Made by a program: the position numbers and the translations under genes. From the NCBI RefSeq assembly GCF_003346515.1, contig NZ_QQNA01000002.1, positions 14,705 to 78,704 on the forward strand: a stretch of DNA of 64,000 nucleotides, given 5' to 3'. The notes beneath the pieces were generated by a model. It was not told the origin of the DNA. It ran no database searches and was given only the letters and a program-made list of their open reading frames with translations. Below, piece by piece: positions 1 through 7,252 of the stretch; the stretch's first letter is position 1, and every line of letters starts with the position of its first letter. Source of the stretch: Streptomyces corynorhini. GTDB taxonomy: Bacteria > Actinomycetota > Actinomycetes > Streptomycetales > Streptomycetaceae.

Positions 1-19
1 AAGCCGAGACCTTGGGGAT

Positions 20-88
20 GACGGACGACAACGCGGCGAGGCGCGGTGCCAGGGCTCGCGAGCCCGGCATGATCCAAACGAGAGGCCC
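20..88. repeat. Left arm of a 69-bp perfect inverted repeat
   Basis: These 69 bases are, read by eye, exactly the reverse complement of 19565-19633. The flanks differ on both sides, so the match has sharp ends. The two arms enclose the lipid-type operon, the SGNH hydrolase gene and the DUF89 gene. No transposase lies nearby. It may be a mobile-element end, a recombination substrate or one copy of a dispersed genomic repeat; the sequence alone does not decide between these. Confidence 0.85.
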
Positions 89-118
89 CAGGGTCTTTCG
101 TTTGGATCATGCCGGGCT
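61..118. repeat. Very long hairpin (28-bp stem, 2-base loop)
   Basis: Bases 61-88 pair with 91-118 almost perfectly: 20 outer Watson-Crick pairs, then inner pairs including two G-T wobbles, around a CA loop at 89-90. The left half is also part of the 69-bp inverted repeat. The right half shares the 20-mer at 90-109 with 19706-19725 in inverted orientation. It lies beyond the terminator of the leftward DUF89 gene. Such a stem could end transcription from either side or stabilise mRNA 3' ends. Confidence 0.75.
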
Positions 119-175
119 CGCCCTCCGGGCGGACGGCGCTGCTTTGACGACAGGTCCTGGTCGTACCCGGGCGCC

Positions 176-216
176 GCCGGAGCCCCGTCCGCACCACACT
201 CGGACGGGGCTCCGGC
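176..216 (-). terminator. Terminator hairpin of the DUF89 gene
   Basis: A perfect 16-bp stem (176-191 with 201-216) around a 9-base loop lies 42 bases beyond the stop codon of the leftward DUF89 gene. No clear U-tract follows, which is usual for Streptomyces terminators. Confidence 0.75.
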
Positions 217-257
217 GCGCTGTGCCGTCCCGGCCGTACGGGACGCGTGCCCCGCGG

Positions 258-1496
258 CTACGCGCGCACCTGGATCAGCGCGTGCGTGCCACTGGTACGC
301 CACGCGGCGCCGGAATGCTCAAGGGTGTCCAGGGCCGTCCGTTCCAGGCCGACGACGACGTCGGACTTGAGGGTGCGCAAGGCGGCGACGGCGCCCGGGA
401 AGTACGCGGTGCGGGCGGCGAAGGGCGTGGTGGCGTCCCACGGCCGGTCGCCCACCAGGCGGCGGTAGTTGAGGTCGCCCTTCAGGACGGTGAGCGTGGC
501 GCCCGCGAACTCGCCGCGAAGATCGTCGGGCATCTCCTCGTACGGCAACGGGGCGCAGAAGAAGGGGTGGGTGCGGACCTCCAGGTCTCCTGTCCCCATG
601 GCCCTCCACAAACGGCCGCCGATCCGGCCCGCCTCGCCGGGCGCCTCGGTGAGACGCCGCAGGCAGTCGACCACGTCCGCCGTCATCGCGTCGGAGACGT
701 AGTACGGGTAGGGCTTGACGTGGAGTACGACCCGCCGGGCATGCCGGTGTGCGAGAAGGTGGTCGATGAGGACCAGGTCCGGGATCAGCTCGCGTCCCGC
801 GTTGTCGGCCACGACGGCGACGGTCGAAGGGCCGCCGACGGGCAGGAGCCGCCACAGCGACGCGCTGTCGTCGGCCACCAGCGCGGATACCACGTCCTCC
901 GCGGCTGCCCGCTCCGGCGCCGAGACGCGGAAGCCGAGATCCGCGCGGTTGCCCCAGAGCGAGGCGTGGAGGAGGGCCGTGGCCCGCTCGGCGGCAGGCG
1001 CGTCCGCGAGCGCGTCCAGGGCCCGCAGCTCCTCCTCCACCGCGTCGCCGCGCAGTTCGGCGCGCTTGAACGGCGCGAACGGGTCGACTCCCCGCCACGG
1101 CCCCTCGCCCAAGGACCCGAAGTACCCGACCGCGCCGAGAAGCCTGCGGTAGAAATAGCTCTCCGCCCACAGGAAGGGCACCTCGAACCAGGACCGCCCG
1201 AAGCAGGTCCGGCCCCACGCCGCCCAGTCCGCGTGGTCGTGGTCCTCGGGGGCGAGCGGTCGCACGGCCCCGTCGGTGATCTCGTCCAGCAGGGCGTCGA
1301 GGGCCTCGTGCTCCCGGCGGCCGTACGGGAAGGCGGCTCGCACCTGCTGGACGAGCGCGGGGTGGCGGTCGGCGAGCACACCCCGGGCGAACGAGCCGGG
1401 CTCGTCGCTCGTGATGACCGGCGGGCGCGCTCCGGCGGCCGGGCCGGAGTCGGCTCCGGCCCGGCCGCCCACGGTGCGGGGGACTCTGTCTCCCAT
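258..1496 (-). CDS. Damage-control phosphatase, ARMT1/DUF89 family
   Basis: A 412-residue protein of the DUF89 (ARMT1-like) family. Members are metal-dependent phosphatases thought to remove damaged or over-accumulated phosphometabolites; that role is family knowledge, not shown here. Visible motifs are a mid-protein VADNAGREL (Asp-Asn metal-site motif of DUF89) and a C-terminal VLKGDLNYRRL. It looks cytosolic, with no signal peptide. The ATG at 1496 was chosen because conserved sequence starts soon after it and a purine-rich GAAGGGCGG lies just upstream. The open frame continues to 1874, but that extension is Arg/Pro-rich and not convincing. It is monocistronic with its own terminator. A substrate cannot be named. 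Confidence 0.8.
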   Translation of the reverse strand: MGDRVPRTVGGRAGADSGPAAGARPPVITSDEPGSFARGVLADRHPALVQQVRAAFPYGRREHEALDALLDEITDGAVRPLAPEDHDHADWAAWGRTCFGRSWFEVPFLWAESYFYRRLLGAVGYFGSLGEGPWRGVDPFAPFKRAELRGDAVEEELRALDALADAPAAERATALLHASLWGNRADLGFRVSAPERAAAEDVVSALVADDSASLWRLLPVGGPSTVAVVADNAGRELIPDLVLIDHLLAHRHARRVVLHVKPYPYYVSDAMTADVVDCLRRLTEAPGEAGRIGGRLWRAMGTGDLEVRTHPFFCAPLPYEEMPDDLRGEFAGATLTVLKGDLNYRRLVGDRPWDATTPFAARTAYFPGAVAALRTLKSDVVVGLERTALDTLEHSGAAWRTSGTHALIQVRA

Positions 1497-1575
1497 GGTG
1501 TCCGCCCTTCGCCGATCGCCGACGGCCCACGATAGCCCGGACGGAAACCGGGCGACGCTCCGCCGGGCGCGCGCC

Positions 1576-1875
1576 TCAGCCGGCGTCGGCCCCGATGTTC
1601 GGCGTGCCGGCGATGGTGGTCCCGTAGTAGTCGGTCCCGCCGTTGCCCGACACCGCCGTGCCCGCGCCTGTCGCCGGGGACCCGGGCTGGAGGGTGTATG
1701 CCTGCGGGCACGGCTGCGGTCCGGTGCCCGAGGCAGGCGACCACGAGCAGGTGCCGCCCTGGCCTGGCGCGGTGAACAAGGGGTCACCCCACACCGCGCC
1801 CGACTCCAGGCCGGTCGCCTGCCCCGCACGGGTGGCCGCCACCGGGGTCGACCTCCTGTCAGGCACCCGCGCATC
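1576..1875 (-). pseudogene. 3' remnant of a right-handed beta-helix protein gene
   Basis: The translated leftward frame ends with GAVWGDPLFTAPGQGG, then YTLQPGSPATGAGT, DYYGTTIAGTPNIGADAG and a stop. The series DPLF, LQPGSPA.GAG and P.IGA is the typical C-terminal end of secreted parallel beta-helix (pectate-lyase-fold) proteins. Upstream the frame soon becomes low-complexity without further helix rungs, and no signal peptide or proper start is visible. I read it as the last 80-100 codons of a gene whose 5' part is lost. It ends 80 bases upstream of the DUF89 start and faces away from the SGNH gene. Confidence 0.6.
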
Positions 1876-2050
1876 GGGCGTGCTCACCGTTCCGGCGGGC
1901 GAAGTCGCCGTACTGGCCGAGGACCCTCGACGGCCTCGCCCGGAGGGGACCTCCCGGGAAACCCCTGGATTTTCAACGGAGTCAGCTCTTCCGAATTCCT
2001 GAAGTGATATCTCCGTACAGTCACGTTCCCCCCCCCACACGGGAGTTCAC

Positions 2051-2887
2051 ATGCGCCTTGTACGCGCACGCAGACCGCTGGCCTCTCTCCTCGCCGCGGT
2101 CGCCGCGGCCTGTCTCGCCGTCACCGCGGCCCCCGCCGCACAGGCCGCTCCGTCCGGGGCCGAGGCCGCCGGGAAGTACGTCGCGCTCGGCGACTCGTAC
2201 GCCGCCGGGCCCGGTACCCGCACCTATGACGACCCGAACGACGTCTGCCGACGCGGACCGCTGTCCTACCCCCGGCTGTGGGCGGCGCAGCACACCTCGT
2301 ACTCCTTCGTGGAGGCGTCCTGTTCCGGGGCGACCGTCGCGGAGGTCAAGACCCAGCAGGTGCCCCGGCTCACCGCGGACGCGACGCTGGTGACGGTGCA
2401 GGCCGGCGGGAACGACGTGGGCTTCGTCAGCGTTCTGCAGAACTGTGTCCTCACACTGGACGACAAGGACTGCGTCGCCGGGGTGGAGGCCGCGAAGGCG
2501 GCGGCCTCCCAAGTCCTGCCGGGCACACTGGCCGACACCTACGCGGCCATCAGGGGAGCGGCGCCGGAGGCCAGGGTGGTCGTGGTGGGCTATCCCCGGC
2601 TGTACCGGATCGGCGGCAACTGCGGCATCTTCGGGCTGAGCGACACGGAGCGCGCCGCGCTGAACTCGGCGGCCGACGTCCTCAACACCGTCCTCGCGCA
2701 GCAGGCCGCGAACGCGGGCTTCACCTTCCTCGACCCGCGGCCGGCCTTCGACCCGCACACCATCTGCTCGGGGAACACCACCTGGGTGACGAGCCTGGAG
2801 TGGGACAAGCTGAACGAGTCGTACCACCCGAACCAGGCGGGGCACCGCGAGGGCTACCTGCCCGCCCTGAACGCCATCACGGGCTGA
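2051..2887 (+). CDS. Secreted SGNH/GDSL-family lipase or esterase
   Basis: A 278-residue secreted hydrolase. The N-terminus (MRLVRARRP, then about 22 hydrophobic residues ending AQA-AP) is a Sec signal peptide. All four SGNH blocks are visible: ALGDSYAAG with the nucleophile Ser, the Gly of block II near SGAT, AGGNDVGF of block III, and SYHPNQAGH with the catalytic His. The spaced Cys residues fit disulfides of an exported protein. The family hydrolyses acyl esters, often lipids. It lies convergent to the lipid-type operon and shares a terminator with it. Whether it acts on that product is unknown. It has its own promoter region (1876-2050). Confidence 0.9.
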   Translation: MRLVRARRPLASLLAAVAAACLAVTAAPAAQAAPSGAEAAGKYVALGDSYAAGPGTRTYDDPNDVCRRGPLSYPRLWAAQHTSYSFVEASCSGATVAEVKTQQVPRLTADATLVTVQAGGNDVGFVSVLQNCVLTLDDKDCVAGVEAAKAAASQVLPGTLADTYAAIRGAAPEARVVVVGYPRLYRIGGNCGIFGLSDTERAALNSAADVLNTVLAQQAANAGFTFLDPRPAFDPHTICSGNTTWVTSLEWDKLNESYHPNQAGHREGYLPALNAITG

Positions 2888-2930
2888 CCTGGGGAGCCGA
2901 CGGGCTCCGGCAGGACACGGACGGCATGAC

Positions 2931-2961
2931 GGTGGCGCGGATCCGACGGATCCGCGCCACC
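2931..2961. terminator. Shared terminator between convergent genes
   Basis: Arms 2931-2945 and 2947-2961 are perfectly complementary over 15 bases and are followed by TTT on the + strand. It lies between the SGNH gene (+) and the ABC exporter gene (-), so it can serve both. Confidence 0.85.
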
Positions 2962-3014
2962 TTTCGGACACCGCCCCGGGCCGCCTCGTCGTTCCGGGGC
3001 CCGGGGCGCTCGTC

Positions 3015-4862
3015 TCACAGCGCCAGTCGCGCGTCCGGGCCCGGGGGCCGGTCGGCCACGGCGGGCACGAGCATCTGGGAGGCGGCGAGTTCGCGGTAGA
3101 GGGTGTCGGTGCCGACCAGGTCGTCGTGGGAGCCCGCGGCGCGAATCCCGCCGCCTTCCAGGACGATGATCTGCTCGGCGTCGGTGACCGTGGACAGCCG
3201 GTGGGCGATCAGGATGACGGTGCAGCGGCGCGCGGCCTGGTCCACCGCTTCGCGCAGGGCCTGTTCGTTGCTGGCGTCGAGCTGGGCGGTGGCCTCGTCG
3301 AGCAGCAGTACCTCGGGTCTGCGCAGCAGGGCCCGCGCGATGGCGAGTCGCTGGCGCTCTCCTCCGGAGAGGGTGACGCCCCGGTTGCCGACCTCGGTGT
3401 CCAGACCGTCGGGCAGCCCGGCGATCAGCGAGTCGAGGCGGGTCAGACGCAGGACCTCGGCGATCTCCTCGTCCCCGGCGCCGGTCGCGGCGTAGCGGAG
3501 GTTGTCCCTGAGGGTGCCCGCCATGACGGGGGACTCCTGCTCGACGTAGGCGATACGGCGGCGGACCTCGACGCGCGGCATGAGGGCGATGTCCTGGCCG
3601 CCGATCCGGATGGCGCCCGCGTGCGGTTCGTAGAAGCGCTGGAGCAGCGCGAACATCGTGGTCTTGCCCGCGCCGGACAGGCCGACCAGGGCGGTACGGG
3701 TGGCGCCGGGCACGGTGAAGCTGACGCCGCGCAGGGCCGGGTCGCGTCCCGGGTAGGCGAAGTGGACGGCGTCGAACTCGACCGGCGGTGCCGGTGTCGA
3801 CCGCTCGGTGTGCGGGGCCGTGTGTCCGGTGGGGTCCACGTCGTCCTCGGCCGGCAGGTGCCGGACCTGCTCGATGCGGACGATGGCGCCGAGGCCCTGC
3901 TGGAGCATGCCGAGGCCGCCGAGGAGCGAGGCGATCGGGCTGGCCAGGTAGAAGACGTAGAGCAGGAAGGCGATGAGCTGGGAGGCGTCGAGATCTCCGG
4001 AGGCCACCAGGGCGCCGCCGACGCCGAGGACCGCGAGGAAGGCCGCCTGGATGGCGACGCCGGAGAGGACCTGGACCAGGGCGACGTACTTGGCGCCGGT
4101 CAGACCCGCCTCGTACGCCTCCTCGATGGCGGCCTCGGCGTGGGCGGTCTCCCGGGATTCGGCGCCGTTGGCCTTGACGGTGCGGGCGGCGCCGAGTGAG
4201 CGGTCCAGGGCGGCGCCGATGGCGCCCACGGAGTTCTGGGCGCGGGCGACGGCCTCGCGGATGCGGGGCAGGATCAGTCCGAGGAGCGCGCCGGTGCCGA
4301 GCAGGACCGCGAGGGTGACGCCGAGCAGGCCGAGGTGGACCGTGCCCATCAGGACGATGGCCCCGGCGACGGTGAGCGCCCCGTTGGTGATCATGACGAG
4401 TCCCTGGGTGGCGGCGTTCTGCACCAGGGCGCTGTCGGAGGTGACACGGGCGACCAGGTCGCCGGGCGGACGGCTGTCCAGCTCGGCGACCTTCAGACGG
4501 ATGAGGCGGAAGACCAGACCGCGGCGGATGGAGCGGACCACCTGTTCCGAGGTGCGCTGCTGCCACCAGGACTGGAAGCCGGTCAGGACGGCGCCCGCCA
4601 CCACCAGGACGCCGAGCAGGACCAGCGCCCCGGTGACCGCCGTGCTGTCGGCCAAGGCGTCCAGGACCGCCCGCGCCACCAGCGGCTGGACGAGCCCGCA
4701 GGCGCTGGCGGCCAGGGCGAGCAGGAGCGAGCCGAGAAGGACGAGCCGGTAGGGGCGGGCCTGCTGGAGCAGAGCCCGCAGCGGGCGGATGCCGGAGTCC
4801 GGCGGCCCTTCGGACGCGGGGCTCGGCACCTGCGGCGCAGGCATCGGGGGGGCTGTGGTCAT
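3015..4862 (-). CDS. ABC exporter half-transporter (permease-ATPase fusion)
   Basis: A 615-residue type IV ABC exporter with one transmembrane domain (six helices, about residues 35-320) fused to one nucleotide-binding domain (about 365-600). The ATPase motifs are complete: Walker A GLSGAGKTT, Q-loop YVEQES, signature LSGGERQ, Walker B VLLLDEAT and H-loop AHRLS. Half-transporters of this kind work as homodimers in the membrane and export lipids, lipopeptides or drugs. It is the last gene of the six-gene leftward operon, 47 bases after the glycosyltransferase gene, and ends before a strong bidirectional terminator. The context suggests it exports the glycosylated product; this is inference. 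Confidence 0.92.
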   Translation of the reverse strand: MTTAPPMPAPQVPSPASEGPPDSGIRPLRALLQQARPYRLVLLGSLLLALAASACGLVQPLVARAVLDALADSTAVTGALVLLGVLVVAGAVLTGFQSWWQQRTSEQVVRSIRRGLVFRLIRLKVAELDSRPPGDLVARVTSDSALVQNAATQGLVMITNGALTVAGAIVLMGTVHLGLLGVTLAVLLGTGALLGLILPRIREAVARAQNSVGAIGAALDRSLGAARTVKANGAESRETAHAEAAIEEAYEAGLTGAKYVALVQVLSGVAIQAAFLAVLGVGGALVASGDLDASQLIAFLLYVFYLASPIASLLGGLGMLQQGLGAIVRIEQVRHLPAEDDVDPTGHTAPHTERSTPAPPVEFDAVHFAYPGRDPALRGVSFTVPGATRTALVGLSGAGKTTMFALLQRFYEPHAGAIRIGGQDIALMPRVEVRRRIAYVEQESPVMAGTLRDNLRYAATGAGDEEIAEVLRLTRLDSLIAGLPDGLDTEVGNRGVTLSGGERQRLAIARALLRRPEVLLLDEATAQLDASNEQALREAVDQAARRCTVILIAHRLSTVTDAEQIIVLEGGGIRAAGSHDDLVGTDTLYRELAASQMLVPAVADRPPGPDARLAL

Positions 4863-4909
4863 GGGGGGCTCCGGGATGGGGGGGGCGGCCTGCGGTCAAC
4901 GGTCAGCGG

Positions 4910-6100
4910 TCAACGGCCCGCGGAGGCGACCGGGTGTGCTGTGACGAGCTGTTCGAGGTGGTCGGCCGCGGCGCGCCGCCCGCCCGCGACGCGCAACGAC
5001 CTGCCGATGGCAGCCGCCGCGGTGCGGTGCCCGCCGGTGTCGTCCAGGACCGTGCGCAGCGCCTCGGCGAGCTTCGGCGCGTCCACCCGGCCGAAGCGCA
5101 CCCGGATACCGGCGCCCGCCGCGGCGACCTGGCGTGCCACGATCGGCTGGTCGTCGCGGATCGGGGCGAGGACCAGCGGCAGCCCGTGCCAGAGGGCTTC
5201 GCAGACGGTGTTGTGGCCGCCGTGGCCGACGACCGCCCTGGCCCGGCCGAGCAGTTCGAGCTGGGGGACGTAGGGGCGCACGAGGATGCCGGGCGGCGGG
5301 TCGGTGAGCCGGCCGCCGGGGTCCACGACGACGCCCTGCACCCGGTCGGCGAGCAGGTCCAGCGCTCCGGCCGCCTCGCGGAGGAAGCGCGTGCCGGCGT
5401 CGGCGTTGGCGGTACCGAGCGAGACGAGGACCAGTTCGCGGGAGGGGTCGAGGGCTTCCCAGGGGAAGTCGGGGACCTCGGGCCGCTCCGCCATGGCCGG
5501 GCCGACCAGGTGGACCCGCTCCGCGTCCGGGGCGGCCATGTCGCCGACGAGTTCCCGGCTGGTGAAGGCCAGGACGCCGTACGGGGAGAAGCGCGGGTCG
5601 TGGGTGGCGGCCGGGTCGCCGATCGCCTCCCGCAGCGCGTTCAGCCGGCCGGTCAGCCAGGCGGCCACCTTGGGCAGGTCGGCCAGTGGGTCGACCAGCT
5701 CCGCCGAGGTGCTGGCCGAGGTGAAGTACGGGACGCCGAGGCGTTCGCAGACCAGGGCACCGGCCACCGCGTGCTGGTCGGTGACGACCGCGTCCGGGCG
5801 GAAGGTGCGCACCGCGCTCGCCACGGCGGGCGCCATCGCCTCGGCGAGCGGGATGAAGAAGTCGTCCCAGAGGAAGCGGAAGGCGGCCGGTCCGGTCAGG
5901 GTCGGCGGGCGGGTCAGTTCGCCGGTCCCGGGGAGAACACACTCGTGGATGACGGCGGCGGATCCCGCCGCGTCGCGGATGCGGTCGGCGTAGCCGCACC
6001 ACTCGACCTCGTGGCCGCGAGCGGTCAGCTCGGCGGCCACGGCGACGAGCGGGTTGATATGTCCGGTGAGCGGCGGTACGACCAGCAGGAAGCGGCTCAT
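4910..6100 (-). CDS. GT1-family (MGT-like) glycosyltransferase
   Basis: A 396-residue GT-B glycosyltransferase of the UDP-glycosyltransferase/macrolide glycosyltransferase type. The start MSRFLLVVPPLTGHINP has the acceptor-side HINP loop. The C-terminal half holds the donor-binding signature VVGHGGHNTVCEALWHGLPL followed by APIRDDQPIVA. The ATG at 6100 overlaps the hydrolase stop by four bases (ATGA), so translation is probably coupled. The enzyme should move a nucleotide-activated sugar onto a hydroxyl or carboxyl of the polyketide or lipid made by the upstream synthases. Donor and acceptor cannot be read from sequence. No sugar-biosynthesis genes lie in the operon, so a primary-metabolism donor such as UDP-glucose is likely. 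Confidence 0.9.
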   Translation of the reverse strand: MSRFLLVVPPLTGHINPLVAVAAELTARGHEVEWCGYADRIRDAAGSAAVIHECVLPGTGELTRPPTLTGPAAFRFLWDDFFIPLAEAMAPAVASAVRTFRPDAVVTDQHAVAGALVCERLGVPYFTSASTSAELVDPLADLPKVAAWLTGRLNALREAIGDPAATHDPRFSPYGVLAFTSRELVGDMAAPDAERVHLVGPAMAERPEVPDFPWEALDPSRELVLVSLGTANADAGTRFLREAAGALDLLADRVQGVVVDPGGRLTDPPPGILVRPYVPQLELLGRARAVVGHGGHNTVCEALWHGLPLVLAPIRDDQPIVARQVAAAGAGIRVRFGRVDAPKLAEALRTVLDDTGGHRTAAAAIGRSLRVAGGRRAAADHLEQLVTAHPVASAGR

Positions 6101-6930
6101 CCGACCGCTCCGGCCCGCACGCCCGGCCGGTCCGCGTGGTGCTCGCGCACCCAGTCGAGGACCAGGTCGCGGGTGCGTCCCGGCTGTTCGACCAGGACCG
6201 AGTGGCCCTGGTCCGGGAGGACCACGGTACGGCAGCGCTCGACCTTGGCCTCCAGCTCCGGCACCTGGGCGCTGAGCCCGGAGTCGCCGCCGAAGACGGC
6301 GAGCAACGGGCAGCGCAGCGCGGACAGGTCGTCGTCGATGAGCCGTCCGGCCGGGACGTCCTCGGCGAGCGTGGTGGTCTGGAGGATGCGCGCGGCGTTG
6401 CGGGAGAGCCGGGCGGTGTGCGCCCCGTAACGCTCCTTGATCCACTCGATGGCCTCGTCGTGGACCAGGTCACGGCGGGCGTGCGCCAGGCCGTCCGCGA
6501 TGTGGCCTGCCCAGGCGGCCACCGGCGGCTCGGACTCGATCATGGTGAGGGTGGCGGTGCGTTCGGGGTGCCAGGCGGCGAACCCGGCGGCGATGGTGCC
6601 GCCGAAGGAGTTGCCGACCAGGTGCACCGGGCGGTGTTCGTCCAGGGCGTCCAGGAGCAGCGCCAGGTCCTCGACGAAGTGCTCCAGGCGGTAGCCGGTG
6701 GGCGGCCGGTCGGTGCGGCCGTGCCCGCGCAGGTCGTACATCACGGTGTCCATGCCCGCCGCGGACAGTGCGGGACCGAGGGTGAAGTAGTAGCTGGCGA
6801 GTGAGTCCGTGAGCAGTCCGTGCACGAGGACGACCACCGGGGGCTCTCCCTCGCCGGCCGTGCCGCCCGCCGCGCCCGCGGGCAGCCGCTGGACATGGGT
6901 GGTGATGTCGCCGGTGGGTGTCTTCGCCAT
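6097..6930 (-). CDS. Alpha/beta hydrolase, possible chain-release enzyme
   Basis: A 277-residue alpha/beta-hydrolase. Visible elements are the oxyanion motif LVHGLLTDS (near residue 36), RGHGRTD, the nucleophile elbow VGNSFGGTIA, an acid in the FGGDSG strand and the catalytic His in LPDQGHSV. There is no signal peptide. It follows the free ACP gene after four bases and overlaps the glycosyltransferase gene by four. Neither megasynthase ends in a thioesterase or reductase, so this protein is the obvious candidate to free the chain from the ACP, by hydrolysis or transfer. It could equally act on the finished product. Confidence 0.85.
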   Translation of the reverse strand: MAKTPTGDITTHVQRLPAGAAGGTAGEGEPPVVVLVHGLLTDSLASYYFTLGPALSAAGMDTVMYDLRGHGRTDRPPTGYRLEHFVEDLALLLDALDEHRPVHLVGNSFGGTIAAGFAAWHPERTATLTMIESEPPVAAWAGHIADGLAHARRDLVHDEAIEWIKERYGAHTARLSRNAARILQTTTLAEDVPAGRLIDDDLSALRCPLLAVFGGDSGLSAQVPELEAKVERCRTVVLPDQGHSVLVEQPGRTRDLVLDWVREHHADRPGVRAGAVG

Positions 6931-6934
6931 CCGG

Positions 6935-7252
6935 TCAGCTCTCCTCGGTGGCGCGCAGCGAGGCGGCGACGTAGTCGGCGAGCCGGCCCACGGTCAGCGC
7001 GATGATCTCGTCGAGTTCCAGGTCCGCTATGAACAGGGCGAGGTTGACGCGCTCGCCGTAGTGCTCGCGCAGGAGGCCGGCGAGGGAGACCAGGTCGATG
7101 CTCTCCAGCTCCAGGTCGTCGTGGAAGAGCGTCTCGCGGCCGATCTCGGCGTCCTCCAGACCGGCGTCGGGCAGCGCGCGCAGCGTCGCGGCGATCTGGG
7201 CGAGGGCGGTGTCCTCGTCGAGGGCAAGGGTGGCGGTCGTCTCAGTGGTCAT
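6935..7252 (-). CDS. Stand-alone acyl carrier protein
   Basis: A 105-residue acidic carrier protein. The phosphopantetheine attachment site is in LELESIDLVSL (Ser51), close to the DSL motif of ACPs but with Glu before Ser and Ile after. Predicted helices flank it in normal ACP order. The start codon lies inside the last codons of the PKS-B gene (11-base overlap), which strongly suggests coupled translation. It adds a third carrier to the tandem pair in PKS-A. It may accept the finished chain for release or glycosylation, or deliver a starter. It should be activated by the PPTase domain fused to PKS-B. Confidence 0.88.
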   Translation of the reverse strand: MTTETTATLALDEDTALAQIAATLRALPDAGLEDAEIGRETLFHDDLELESIDLVSLAGLLREHYGERVNLALFIADLELDEIIALTVGRLADYVAASLRATEES

